From Amanita rubescens (lineage: Eukaryota; Basidiomycota; Agaricomycetes; Agaricales; Amanitaceae), in NCBI GenBank assembly GCA_015039365.1, contig WION01000462.1, positions 1-41,829 on the forward strand: a stretch of 41,829 nt of DNA. Reading direction: 5' to 3'. Below, in pieces: positions 9,528 through 21,096 of the stretch; positions within the stretch are counted from its first letter, which is position 1, and every line of letters starts with the position of its first letter. The position numbers and the translations under genes were made by a program. A model generated the notes under the pieces. The model made no database searches and was not told the DNA's origin. It was given only the letters and a program-made list of their open reading frames with translations.

Positions 9528-9610
9528 TTTTTATAGGCCATTTCTTTGCACGTGGTTGTTCGCCAGTGTTGGCCATGAAGCCCGCAGGTTCAATCAACAT
9601 CATGATATCT
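9528..9610 (-). promoter_or_regulatory. promoter of secreted-protein paralog 3
   Basis: TATAAAAA on the minus strand at 9528–9535, about 136 bp before the ATG. Next to it is a GCACGTGG site (about 9547–9554), then the shared TTGGCCATGAAGCCCGCAGG block. An AGACCGGCTCTGGGG-type element between TATA and ATG (about 9490–9505) recurs at 6718–6733. Confidence 0.6.
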
Positions 9611-10057
9611 TAGCACACCAGCTTCGATACGGTATGATGTCCCTACCGTGTTCTTCACCACGTAGTTTTCTCTCGTATGATTGAGGCGCTCGTCCCAGTG
9701 CCCAAGTGCGACGGGCTTCGATTAGGGGGGTGAGAGCAAGCCGAGTGAACTTGGATGACGCGGCAAACTACCCCTACCACTCTGCAACTGCGTGTCACAT
9801 TAGGAAAAAATGATAGATGAGATACTTATAATTATACCCACCCGGCTAGATGATCAGCCTCAGGCTCGTCCGTGTCTTCTCCTGCCATGCAGTTGGTAAG
9901 TTCATCGCTTGGTGTCGTACGATAATACAGTTGAACCATCGTCGCGACGATGACTTGCAGGATTCAGGTATCAGCCTGAAAATCTGGCAACCAGGTTGCG
10001 TGGCGCTGATCGTCGGCGCAAGCCATCCATACCAAGTATGATGTGTGTCAAGTAAAT
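9611..10057. other. intergenic spacer
   Basis: I see no gene. Short frames at 9487–9684 and 9850–10041 are not supported by domains or splice structure. Confidence 0.5.
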
Positions 10058-10063
10058 AACAAG

Positions 10064-10135
10064 TCTCTGTTAGTATATCGGTTAGTACACGCGCCTGTCA
10101 CGCGCGAAAGCGGGGTTCGACTCCCCGACAGAGAG
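10064..10135 (+). tRNA. tRNA-Asp (anticodon GUC)
   Basis: A 72-nt cloverleaf without intron. Acceptor stem TCTCTGT/ACAGAGA, anticodon stem CGCGC/GCGCG with loop CTGTCAC (anticodon GTC at 10097–10099), T-arm CGGGG-TTCGACT-CCCCG, and discriminator G as expected for tRNA-Asp. It is identical to the copy at 20385–20456. Confidence 0.95.
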
Positions 10136-10139
10136 CTTA

Positions 10140-10146
10140 TTTTTTT
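10140..10146 (+). terminator. RNA polymerase III T-run terminator
   Basis: Seven T residues start five bases after the tRNA-Asp end, the usual Pol III stop signal. Confidence 0.85.
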
Positions 10147-10492
10147 GATTTGAATAACACGTTCTCCGTCATTTTACCTCTGACATACAGGTATGGATCA
10201 GGCGTAATATATCACAATGGGACATCCGCTCTCTCTTTCGATGACAGGGGAAAGTCTCAGGCGGATGAATGACAAATACTGTGGCACAATTCAAATGTTC
10301 AACACGGGCGTCAACTTGAACAGCATTGAACTTTATCGCTTCCTAGTCATATCTTTCATCTTCCTCGCTTTCTGCATCTCCCATCCGCTCTAGACCTGCC
10401 CATTTGGGCGTCTCATCTTCAGCACATAAGCTGTTTAGAGTTCTAGACATTACACCACCCATTTGAATCTTAATCAATCTTTCCCAGAACTC

Positions 10493-12111
10493 ATGCCGGC
10501 ACCAGCTTACATTGTTGCAGCAGGCCTCACAGCCGCTGCGGCCACTTTTGTGTTCGTCCGAGTGAGTCGTCAGTCCCATCCCGCGTTATCTCCGTGACTC
10601 ACACGACTCCCGCACAAGTTCGTCTACGAACCTCATATCGCACCAGCACTCGAGCGACTTGCTGAAGACTTTCTCGAACGACGTCGAGCTGCCAAGAGAG
10701 AGCGGGAGGACAGGGAAAGACTCTTTGCACATCCCATTCAGGAGATCCCACTCGACATTAGAACCACCGCTCTCGCCCCACCCAGCCGTGCAACTAGAGG
10801 CCTCGGAACTAGACCTGGCTCGAGTTCTGGCTCTGGCACCGCATCCGCATCCAGAGGAGATGGGGACAATACAAGGGAAGGAGTAACTCCAAGGTGTGCC
10901 CCTGCTCCTGCACATCCGTACCCGGTGTACGTATCAGCATCAGGAACGGAAACAGGAACAGTAGTAGGCCGCACGCCCGAAGAAGTTAACGAATGGAGGA
11001 AAGCCGTCTCTCAGCGTACGTCTACGTCGCTACGCCAGCGGAGATCCAGAGTCGCTCCGGCCCAACCCGGCAACGGCTCGGATGCCCCTCGGAACACGTT
11101 CAACAACGCAGATGACATCGTCGCTAACGTTTGGAATGGGAACAGTGCTCTGCCGCACGTCTTGGATGAGGTACGTTACTCCCTCCTTTCCTTCTTATCA
11201 TCCTGAACCCATACCAGCCAAACCATCCCATCCCGCATCAGCCCATCCAGCCTACCCCACCTCGCGCCAGATCAACAACCTTGTCACCTTCAACCTTACC
11301 AAGACCATTTTCAACCAACGTACCTCACCAACGCACACTGCACAAGAACCAACAATCCTTCTCCAATGACTTCAACCCTAGCCACGCTTCCGTGTCAACC
11401 CTCACTGACTCTCACGTCTCCATCTCTTCTCCCTCCACCTTAGGCCTAGGCCTCGGACCCGTGTTCACCGTCGGCGAAATCGACGAGTCCGTACATGGAT
11501 CTAGCCCTAGCACGCAGAAGGGAGACCAGCTACCAAACGAGAATGTACCAGAGGCTCTCGTCAACCCGGCACAACCAACTCAACCCACGCTAAGCCTCTC
11601 CCAATCCTACCCAATCACCCTAGACCAAGAACAAGGCATAGAACTCGTATCTAACCCTTCCGAATCTGAACATGAACCCTCCGAATACGCCTTTGGAGGA
11701 TCTGAATTTGGGTCATCCGCCTCGCCAGATCGCCCGTCTTCGCCCGAATGGGATTCGGCAGTAGCGACGGCGGCGGGCCGGGCCGGATCTCCGTTTATTC
11801 AGCTTTCACCGCCACAGTTGCCGGTGGTGAATTTGGGAGGGGGGTCGGTACCGACGATTCGTCAGGTTTTGGAGCGGGCAGAGCGGGAACCGTCGCTGCG
11901 GTCTCAGTCCTCGCTGACCATGTTTCATTCGTTTACGGATGATCATGTGTCATCGACGAGGCAGAACGTTGCGCAGGCACATTATACTCCGGATATATTT
12001 TCGCCGACCCTGTCAGAGCTCGAGTTTAGCTCCGATGATGGCCATACGTCTCCTTTCAATTCGAATGACGAGTTTGGCTCCGAATCGAGCTGGACGAGTG
12101 CTAGGGTCTGA
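10493..12111 (+). CDS. 504-aa orphan with one N-terminal membrane segment
   Basis: I do not recognise this protein. Exons are 10493–10561, 10619–11170 and 11218–12111, phase 0 at both junctions. Intron 1 has GTGAGT and ends ACAAG; intron 2 has GTACGT and ends ACCAG. Residues 4–25 form an Ala/Val-rich hydrophobic helix ending FVFVRFVYEP, followed by an acidic and basic helix (LERLAEDFLERRRAAK…) that could be coiled coil. The rest is low-complexity Ser/Pro/Thr/Gly-rich sequence with acidic patches near the C-terminus. This pattern suggests a single-pass membrane-anchored protein with a long disordered cytosolic tail, as is common in basidiomycete-specific proteins. The start is the only ATG that places the hydrophobic helix in frame. 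Function unknown. Confidence 0.72.
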
Positions 12112-12405
12112 ACATACTTGTATTATAAATCAATCTTGTCGCAGTTATCCTTGTAAAACATGTAACACCAGTTGTCGATATGAACATATCATGGGTTCAA
12201 ATTACACTTGAATACATCTATAATCCCCATTAAAAAGACCATAACATACAAGGTAAGGAACGTATACAGTGTTGATGCACGATGATGGTACCGCATATAT
12301 GTACATGTACAAGGACTCCACAGCAGAAAAAGGATCGACAGCGCGCAACGAAAACAAAAGGGACCGCACGATATCAAAATTAAAAGATAGCAAAAGGTAA
12401 CGCGA
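12112..12405. other. shared 3' flank between convergent genes
   Basis: An AT-rich stretch between the stop codons of the membrane-anchored orphan (plus) and the P450 (minus). It presumably holds both transcript ends; no gene seen. Confidence 0.5.
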
Positions 12406-14378
12406 TCATTGTTCTTGACGTGAATGGAAGATCAATTTGCATTGCATAGCAGCAGGAAAGATAACCTGCATGCGTCAAATCAGCAGAAGCGTCGAATGAT
12501 AAGCATCAACTCACAAAGCTGTCCTTAATCTCCATACTTCTCTCATTTGTTTCAGGGGGCGCTACGACGTCAAAGTTCCTGGCCAATGCGGCAACAGCTA
12601 TCTTCAACATCACTTGAGCGAGATTCTGTCCACCGCAAACGCGCGTGCCAGTCCCGAACGGCATCATGTATTGCGCCATCCTTGCCAGTTCTTCAGGAGT
12701 GGAGAACGGCTGTAACCACCGTTCTGGCACGAAGAAATCCGGTGAGGGAAAAACGCTGGCATCACGATGCATTGACCAGGCTTGTGTAGAGACGACGGTG
12801 CCTGGAGGTAGGCCATAGCCCATCAGGTCAAAGTTCTCGTTAGTGACACCATTTTTGCACGTTGACGGAACCACGCGCTCAAGAAGGCTCGGCGCCGCGC
12901 TGTATAAACGAAGGCCTAGATACGGAGAAGTTGACATGCGGAACAATGCAGGGTCCGTCATTTGATTTCTCACCTTCTTTAATGAAAGCATTGAGGTACG
13001 GCAATTCTTGTATCGCAGAAATATCGGGAAGATGTCGCGAGTCCGGCATGGCCTCTTCCAATTCGGCCTGGAGCTTCTTGGCAATATCGGAACGCCGGCT
13101 CAGTTCCCAGAATAGATATGCTAGCGTCGTAGACGTTGTATCCGCGCCGGCGATCCTGGTGATGGCGTCGTTCATGGTTGGAATGTTAAGTGCGGCAAGA
13201 CTCACAAGTGTCCCATGCACTCTGATATTATGTCGTGATCTGGCATGGGCTGGTCTGACGAATAACGGTATTGCAAGAGGCGCTGAAGCAGAGGAACCCT
13301 TTCACAATCGCCGATCTTTCCAGAGTTCATTTGCGCGCGCATCTCGTAAACCCGAGCACTAACAAACTGGAGCAATGGTCAGATTGCAAGATTGGATTGG
13401 ACGAGACGTACCTCAGCCATGATATTATCCGAGTCGCAAAGCTGCCTCAAGCGTTTATTGGGGATGCGGCAAACTAGATTCCATGCCCACGTCGGAACCG
13501 CGCTGCGCTAGTCAAAAAAAGAGGGTGTTCTTCAATGAAGGATCACATTAAAAAAAGAGCGATTACCAAAATCCCGCGCTTAGGGAAGTCGTTAATTGCC
13601 GTCGAGAGCGGATTTTCCAAACCCACGGACCAATTCTTCACCGCGTTAGCCTGGAATCCATATGAGACCGATGTCACGACGTCGACCATGAGATGCCGGA
13701 ATAGCATCAAGCACTCGAGTGGTTCTTTCCCGGCAATGACTTCAAGAGCCTATGTCCTAGTAGTCAGCACAGCTCGTCAAATGTGCTTGAAAACACGGTA
13801 CGTTGACGAGCTCATACACCGATTCGTGAAATTCAGGTTGAAATCGGGCCAGATTGGTGGGGGTATAATGCGGCGCGTAACCCTTGCGCCGGATGGCATG
13901 TCTAGAGTGTTCGAGTGTCGTCATGCTAGGAACAGCGGTGGTCTGAGTCAAAATGTCACTATATGCGCGTTATTACGCACGCGTGATCATTGTTGTTCCT
14001 AGATAAAAATTAGTCACCGCTTAGATAAAGGTGTGATGGGACGACGAACGTTAAAAGGCTCTTGTAGTAAGGGCTTTTGTCGAATTTGTGGACGGAGTAG
14101 ACGCTGCGCATAGTAGTGACGTCCCGAAAGACGACTTTGTTTGGACCGACACGAACTACAGGACCGTAGATTTCGAAAAGGTGCTGAATTGTCTTGCATT
14201 GCTCAAGACGGAGGACATGTGCGGTGAGCCAAAAGTCGGAGATGGCGGCGTACCAAGGGCCGGGGATAGCGCTAAGGGGAGACCAGAAGAGATTGTATAC
14301 TATACGAATGGAGAAGTAGGCAAATGGGGCGGAGGCGGCGGCGAGAAGAAGGGAGGAAGAAAGGACCGCGGAGAGCAT
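12406..14378 (-). CDS. cytochrome P450 monooxygenase, nine exons
   Basis: Heme-thiolate monooxygenase of unknown substrate, probably bound to the ER membrane by its N-terminus (residues about 3–30). Exons: 14378–14050, 13998–13981, 13925–13802, 13749–13567, 13507–13412, 13366–13206, 13155–12974, 12915–12515 and 12465–12406, giving 517 aa, a normal length. Landmarks are the proline hinge IPGPWYA, I-helix AGADTT (306–311), K-helix EGLR (364–367), PERW, and the heme loop FGTGTRVCGG with Cys458. Exon 2 is an 18-nt microexon whose inclusion completes the conserved stretch before the HAIRR motif. The last 60-nt exon supplies the typical C-terminal MQCKL strand. No defects seen. I cannot assign a CYP family from sequence alone. 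It converges on the membrane-anchored orphan, with no biosynthetic cluster around it. Confidence 0.9.
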
Positions 14379-14455
14379 AACGCGAAGGAGAGTGGTTACC
14401 GAGGAAGAAAGAAAGAAGAGGGTGGGAGGAGAGAGAGATATGAAGAGTTGAGGTG

Positions 14456-14463
14456 TTTATATA
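14456..14463 (-). promoter_or_regulatory. TATA box of the P450 gene
   Basis: TATATAAA on the minus strand, about 78 bp before the ATG at 14378. A pyrimidine-rich stretch on the coding strand lies between them, as is usual for fungal 5' leaders. Confidence 0.55.
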
Positions 14464-17118
14464 GTAGATTTACGCTGACAAATCTGATTTGTCGAGGGTG
14501 TCATTCTGCCAGTCGATTGTCATATTACTGAGCGACAGTTGTTGAGTGACCTTTCACGCTCCGCCTAGATTGTCCATTACGTCATTCCCACCTGCCTTCT
14601 ATAGCTAAACGACTACCTTTTATGGCTCACACCCGCTCACCGCCTTTAACATCAATTGCGCCACAAATCGCCGGCATGTAATGTTTTATCTTCCCCGAGC
14701 TTATCCTACAATTTTCTGTTCTAAACCCTCACGCTTCTCTCATATTTAGCTTACAGTGATAGGAGTTGAAATAAACTCGTCCATCCTCCATTAAGTTTTC
14801 CAAATTCCATTTCAGCTGATAAACTTCCGAGCTAGGTCTATCCCGAATAAGCGCAAGGTGCGAGCTAAGGACCGCCCATGTCGTACACTTTACGTTTATC
14901 GAAATTTGACAGGTGCCCTCTATGTTTTTCTTTCCACAAATGCCAGATAGTGAACGACGCACATCAGACGTGATAGGCTGGGAATGATTAAAATCCCCAC
15001 GACACCTATCGTCCCATTTACAACATCTGCCGCACCACGCATCGCTCTACTGCAGTCAATATGACCATATCACGCCGCTCTTCATCCCCAAGCCCCTCAA
15101 TTCTCGCCTTCCCTGTCCCACTTCACAAAAGACGTCCAACACGCTTATCCTACCAAGAACCTCATCCTCAATTTACAGGCGCCGATATCTGCAGATAGAT
15201 GCATACGTAAACAAACGACCCTCAACAACGGGTTCTTGTCGCCATGGGGTTCTAGCCTCGTCCAACGCTAAAAATGGTACATCACTCTAGCAAGACATGT
15301 ACGGCAAGCACAAAAAATCTGACAGCGTGCCTACTCGTCATCTCACCCGAATAAAGCTACAGATGCGTCTTGACAGGTCGAAGCATCAGAAATTGAGAAG
15401 CACCTGATTCCGAGCGCATGCATCAGTGGTTCTTGATGCGATAATATCCGCGTGGTGGTGCACATCGTGCCAGGTGCAAAATAAAGGGAGAGGCGAAAAC
15501 GAAGTGGCGGCACATCACAATCAATACCATTACTTTCTCCTCCCACTTTCCTCTTCACTCGGACTCCTTTCCCGCTGCGATGCCACACCACAACGCACAC
15601 TGGATTCAATTCTCGATGGTTGATACGTTGATGGTTGATGGTTAACGCGAAGAAACGCACGAGCAAGACGCCCTGAGGATCCCAAAACAACGACTTCTAT
15701 ATGAACTCGCAGTGTACCTCTACGCAACCCTCGTTCTTCCCTTCTTTTCTTCCAAATGCGGCTCGTTAATAAAAAAACGCACTACGGGGCTGATACGTGA
15801 ATAGCCATAATAAGGTAGATATCGCTTACCACATGGCGCCTCTTCATTGATAAATTGAGGCGCAGATGATATAGTCAGGAGCAACGCGGCGGTTGCTCCT
15901 CACAAACAGGTCAAAAAGGAAGTAAGAGCAAGGCCGAGTCCCCAGCATTACCATGTTTCGATTCTTCTTCTTTGCAAGACGCCAAACCAACCGACCTCGT
16001 GGATTCAGTGCCAAAAAAAAACGAAAAAGACTGCCGTAATAACATGCCCTCATCAGCCACCGGCCACCCGGGAGTGGCAACTGCCAGCAACTGGCGCTCA
16101 CTGTCACGCCCCAACCTCCGAATTTGAAAGGCGGCGGGCGATAAGTCGATCGACTTGGCTTAGCGAGAGATCGGACATCTGAATAGGAGTTACATCGACA
16201 GTTGGACCACCAAACCGTGTCCTGCTAGTTAACCCACCGTCACCCGAGCGCGATTAGGTCTTAGCCCCGGGCTGGTTGACCACCGATACCCGCTTGCTGT
16301 AAAGAGGGGACGGCTTGGAGAGCCAGTTAGACGTTAGCTCCCATTCCTGGGGAGCATTTTGTGCTGGTGGTGGAGATATCTCCATTACTTGAGTCAACGC
16401 GCTGCTGGTACAGCAAATGCAGTGCGTTGTCAGATTTCCATCCTCTGGCCGAGAGTCAAAAGTGGCTTCAAGTGTGAGACGGACGATCATCAGCGACTAA
16501 GTAGTCCTGGATTGCCATTTCGATATGGGACGGGTGGACATACGAATCGATGGCTAGCCAGGGTGAGTACTACACATACTGCTTGTCCTTGGATATTAGG
16601 CGCTGATGATTCGTGTAGTGATTTATATCGAGTCATAACCAGCATGTTCGTCGACGTGGCTCTTCAGATTTCTAAACAAGTCATAGTAGTAACATACTTA
16701 GGGCTAAGGGGACCGCGTTCAGAAATATTTTGGTTGTCCATGCGGACGCTGGCCGCGGCGGTTGTAAGCCGGTTTTGTGACCGTGACTATCAAAGCGTTC
16801 ATTATCTCCACTTCGCACACCCATCTCCCACCCGTTGACCTCAATACGCACACCTTCAATTCCACAATCCTTCTAAGCCAGGATAATAAACGACGTGATT
16901 CTTCATCTGTACCACAGAAAAAATTGATATTTCAAATACCTAGCAATCACCATGTGCATCGTTATGCATATACTTAGCCTGATGATTCGTGATGCATCAG
17001 TGTTATCGGGTCTCCCGGCTTCATAAATATTCCAGAGAAAACATGGCATCCCGGTGCCGTAGCTTTTCCGTTCTTCGTCCATCATCGCCGCCCTAGCACC
17101 CTACTACCTTCGTAATCC
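14464..17118. other. 2.65-kb intergenic region
   Basis: No gene supported. Frames such as 15343–15690 (minus, 115 codons) and 16359–16838 (plus, 159 codons) lack recognisable domains and convincing splice partners. The right end should contain the GH16 promoter. A non-coding RNA or a worn transposon could be here, but nothing in the sequence shows it. Confidence 0.45.
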
Positions 17119-18540
17119 ATGGGTCCAGGCCATGGCACTACCCTCCCTCTCCTCCTGCCTTTCATCCTCTACTTCCTGCTAGCGCTCCAAGCTAAAGCAG
17201 TATACTACCCCGTCCGGGAATACTCTGGTAGCACATTTTTCGACGGATGGGACTTTTACGGCAACGTTGATAACACAACATGGGGTGAGCAAACCGTCAC
17301 AATTCATGCATATATACGCTAAATTTGCGCGTCTGAACCTATAGGAAACGTAACATATGTCAATCAGACAACCGCCGTCTCGCAAGGCCTGGCCTACGTC
17401 AACTCTGGAGGGAATGCCATCATGAAAGTTGACAACACCACCACGATTGCACCAGCACCAATCGTCAACCGCAATTCGATCCGGATCACTTCCCAAGACA
17501 CGGTCGGCGCTGGGAACATCATTCTCATTGACGTCAAACACATCCCTTACGGATGCTCCGTCTGGCCGTCGTTCTGGACGCTCGGAACGGGTTTATGGCC
17601 AAACGGAGGCGAAATCGACATTATCGAAGCGATCAATTTGATGAGCAACAATCAATATGCGTTGCATACCATCGGTGGTTGTACGCTTAACACAACAGGT
17701 GCACAGTTGACGGGAAAAGTATATGGAACAGATTGTTCAACAGGGAGCGGATGCGTGATAGCAGAGACCAAACCCAATAGTTACGGTGCTGGGTTTGCAC
17801 AGGCTGGAGGAGGAGTTTGGGCCACGCAGTTGGATGTCACAGGGATATACATGTGGTTTTGGAGCGTAAGTCGTTTGTTTGTTTGTTTGTTTTCGGTCGG
17901 GTGTTGATGCATTTGTTTAAAGCGCGTCGATATACCAGAATCCATCACTTCAGCCACGTCTAATTCGACCATTGACCCATCGACTTGGGGTGCACCGAGT
18001 GCCTCGTATCCTGCTACCACTTGCAACTATGCACAATTTTTCACGCCTCAACAACTGGTGTTTACAACGACTCTCTGTGGTGTTTGGTACTCGCTTTTTT
18101 GTCCACCTATCTCTCTTGTCTTACGCGTTTCGGAAACACAGGGCAGGCGTTCCCAACATTTACAAAGGATCATGTCATACGGCCACCGGTTCCTGTGTAA
18201 GTTATTTATCCAGAAGATATGATCATCACCCTGACGTTGTCTCTATCTAACACAGGTCAATGACTGCGTTATCGGACCCGGAAGTCCAACATTCGACAAT
18301 GCGTACTGGGAAGTAACTTATTTGCGAACTTATATCGCGGCGGGCTCTCAACCCAGCTCGCCTAATAGTACTACTAGAGCCAGTGGTACTGCCACCGCTA
18401 GAACTGGATCTTCTTCAACTGGGACTGCAAATTCTAGTCCTGCCTCTGCTAGCGTAATGAAGTGGTACGGGTTAAGTGTGGGGGTGAGCGTGAGCGTGGT
18501 GCTACTGTTTGCTGGACTAATTCCAGCAATGTTGGCATGA
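17119..18540 (+). CDS. secreted glycoside hydrolase family 16 (glucanase-like)
   Basis: Predicted beta-1,3/1,4-glucan-active enzyme of the GH16 fold, acting at the cell surface or outside the cell. Exons: 17119–17284, 17345–17865, 17923–18086, 18142–18196 and 18256–18540, giving 396 aa. Residues about 8–28 are a signal peptide. The catalytic motif EIDIIE lies at 145–150, with E145 as nucleophile, D147, and E150 as acid/base, as in the family's ExDxxE. Downstream landmarks are CGVWAG and FDNAYWEV. The last 60 residues are a Ser/Thr-rich stalk followed by a hydrophobic tail (GVSVSVVLLFAGLI), suggesting a GPI anchor or membrane tether. All five exons join in frame. Such enzymes may remodel the fungus's own wall or degrade other glucans; substrate cannot be told here. 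Confidence 0.9.
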
Positions 18541-18876
18541 GTGTTATCTACAAGGACAGACTTTTTATTTTATTTTATTTGTAGTCCAAGTTATATAGTA
18601 TTGTACGGGACTATAGATGTTTTAGTACTACGAATACTTGATACCTTTGTAAGTGGCGAAATTAGGTAAGAACACATAGGCCTCCATCACGAGAATTAAC
18701 GCTAATTCTCTGGGATTCGGATCCACAGTGTCTGGCATCGTGCATAGATGGTCACACAAAAGAAAGGAGTTGAGCGTCAGAAACATAGGAGAGGATATGA
18801 CCCAAAAAGTACACCTTCCAAACAACAACAAGTATTGCGTGCCGGGACGGTTGTCCAAGATCTCAGAGTTGCCGAA
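18541..18876. other. intergenic spacer
   Basis: 3' end of the GH16 gene (AT-rich around 18560–18600) and 5' flank of the Nudix gene. An upstream in-frame ATG at 18748 could extend the Nudix protein by 43 residues, but that stretch is basic and lacks family features. Confidence 0.45.
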
Positions 18877-20308
18877 ATGACACGCACCAACAACTTCCTA
18901 GAATACCATCGTCCTAGGCTACGCCTCAACCGCACACGAATCCCAACTTTGACTCGGCAGTCCAAAGAGTACGTCTTCACCTAGTACCACACACTCCTAA
19001 TGTACTAACAGCCCTGATCCAGGTGTCTCCGCAACTTTGCATCCTACTACCCTCCCCAACTTCCAATTCCGCTTCCAAGGACGAGATGCGCAGCCGTGCT
19101 CGTGGCGTTGTTTGTAGGACGTGCGGGGGATGTGTACGTTTTGCTCAGTCGGTGAGTGTCGCTTGTGAGGTGAGTGGGGTGGGGTGAGACGTTATAATGC
19201 TGTAATGCTGACGATTTTTCTTGCCCTTTGTTGCACACCCCTGCTATTATAGTCGTTCTGCCACCTTGAGGAGCTATGCGGGGGATACCTCGTTGCCTGG
19301 GGGTAAAGTCGATTTGGGCGATAAGACGATCGAGGAAACGGCTGTAAGTGGTCTGTTCTTATTGTTATTAGTCGCTTTTACTGAGCTGGAGGTGTAGAGA
19401 CGAGAAGCGTTTGAAGAGGTGCGCCCATGTTATCGTCTGAGATGTGATTTCAGGAGTTGACTCGCTTTAGATTGGATTACCAAGGGACGGACGGAAGGTT
19501 CCATTACTATGTGTTCTCGAGCCATTCCTGGCCTCGAATGATCTTATAGTCACACCGTACGTTGTTTTCTTTCACCCACTCCCGTATCAATTTCAAACCA
19601 ACATGACAGAGTCGTCGTCCTCATCCTGGACCTCACGCTTCAAGTACGCACCCCCCGCTTTATGAATTCCATTCTCACTTATATGTTATGTTACTAGCCC
19701 ATTTTAAACGCCGCCGAAGTCTCCGCTCTATTCTCTCATCCTCTCGCTTCATTCCTTGAAGACACCCATCCATTCCCACAAGAACCCGAGAGTATAGAGG
19801 TGCCTTACCACACAACTCATGAATGGGAAACGAGAGGGCCCAACGGGACCGTATGGCCTATTCGCGGACATAGTTTTCTGACGGGCAGGGAGGCAGGTGG
19901 TATCAGACCTGTTATTGGTCTCACTGCGTAAGTTCTCTCTCCTTTCCTCTCTCTCCTTCTGCACACCGAACACGATGCGCCATTTACAGGGCTATCCTCA
20001 TCCGCGTCGCGGAGATCGCGTATGCCCGTAAGCCGAGTTTCGAGGTGAAAGCCCCCGGCGAGCCGACGACGCTTCATCGGATATCATGGGCTATGCTTAA
20101 CAAGCCGATATATCGCGAGGCGTTTGAGGCGGAAGGGGTTGATGTGGATTGGGATACGATGCGTCGAGTGGTGGAGGAACAAGTTGAAGTGCCTTCTGGT
20201 TCTTCTGGGCGTACGGAGACGGAGACGCGCAACCGCCGGGATGGCGTCGTGTACTATCCGTGGAGATCGTGGATTCCAAGGCGTAATACCGCAAGGAGTA
20301 AATTGTAG
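18877..20308 (+). CDS. Nudix hydrolase, CoA-diphosphatase-like (Pcd1/NUDT7-type)
   Basis: Predicted to hydrolyse CoA or related dinucleoside-diphosphate compounds, likely in peroxisomes or mitochondria by analogy to Pcd1/NUDT7/8. Exons: 18877–18968, 19023–19151, 19253–19343, 19398–19418, 19471–19556, 19610–19643, 19698–19927 and 19990–20308, giving 333 aa. The CoA-type motif LLSRRSATLRSYAGDTSLPG spans about 70–89. It leads into the Nudix box (GGK at 90–92, then REAFEEIGL from 106), with metal-binding Glu at 107, 110 and 111. Exon 4 is a 21-nt microexon encoding exactly the R-R-E-A-F-E-E core. I chose the ATG at 18877 because the family-like sequence starts there; 18748 is an alternative. The C-terminus carries no obvious PTS1 signal. 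Confidence 0.87.
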
Positions 20309-20384
20309 CTGTGTGCGTCAATACAAACGTTGGCCGTTGAAAGTTACATTAGCATTTGGGCATTTAATTTGAACGGACAACAAG

Positions 20385-20456
20385 TCTCTGTTAGTATATC
20401 GGTTAGTACACGCGCCTGTCACGCGCGAAAGCGGGGTTCGACTCCCCGACAGAGAG
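20385..20456 (+). tRNA. tRNA-Asp (anticodon GUC), second copy
   Basis: Identical to the tRNA at 10064–10135, with anticodon GTC at 20418–20420. Identity extends six bases upstream and through the terminator, an 89-bp identical block (20379–20467 against 10058–10146), after which the flanks differ. Confidence 0.95.
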
Positions 20457-20460
20457 CTTA

Positions 20461-20467
20461 TTTTTTT
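20461..20467 (+). terminator. RNA polymerase III T-run terminator
   Basis: Seven T residues shortly after the tRNA-Asp end. Confidence 0.85.
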
Positions 20468-20839
20468 CTTGTTTGTTCATGCTTGCTAGTAGGTGTGTTG
20501 CCATATGGTTGCCGCTCACCATCAGAAACATTATCGTGGACAGGATGCAAATACCTGGATAAATACTATCGTGAACGTTGAGTGTATACTTGTTCTGTGC
20601 CTGATCATCTGACCTTTTACTCAGAGACTCATTTAAGTGGCGTTATGAACGGTATACCAGCTTGCATATTTGATTATCTGTTGCCGTTCTGTCGATCGAG
20701 CGACTTGAGTATGGCAAGTAACCAAAGCAGAACGTAATCCTAACTAATCCTAACGACGAGAGGAAACCGTTTTTACGTTCTCAGAACAATTCGGTAAACC
20801 CCATTAACCATCGTGCAAGTTGTCAAACAAGAGCGCGCC

Positions 20840-21096
20840 TAGTGGACATGTTATCGCAGATGGAACATCCCTCCACCTTTGTATGCACCCCATGTGACGC
20901 TGCATTTCGAACATCCAGATCACCTACATGGAGATTTCATCATCGACATGACCGGTCGTCCCATTATGGGCCCCAACGACCTTCATCTTCCAAACCTGGG
21001 ATTCACCCTGCTAGGTTCCTCATTGAGGGACCGCTCGCCGCTATTTTGCCGGGAGCGATCCGCGTCGGGGGAACTGCAGCTTGGATGATTTGGTAG
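20840..21096 (+). pseudogene. 121-aa family, copy 1, 5'-truncated remnant
   Basis: Matches the C-terminal two-thirds of the 121-aa family, but promoter DNA (ATGTTATCGCAGA, 20848–20860) is joined almost directly to mid-gene sequence, so the 5' half is deleted. Reading then shifts frame before the GPLAAILPG stretch. Only the end (GTAAWMIW) keeps the family's C-terminal pattern. It cannot encode a normal product. Confidence 0.7.

Noticed and set aside
12862..13362. 166-codon plus-strand frame
   Set aside because: It is the antisense shadow of P450 exons 6–8.
15343..15690. 115-codon minus-strand frame
   Set aside because: No domain, no promoter features, and no joinable exons found.
16359..16838. 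159-codon plus-strand frame before the GH16 gene
   Set aside because: No recognisable motif and no paralog; overlapping minus-strand frames are equally long.
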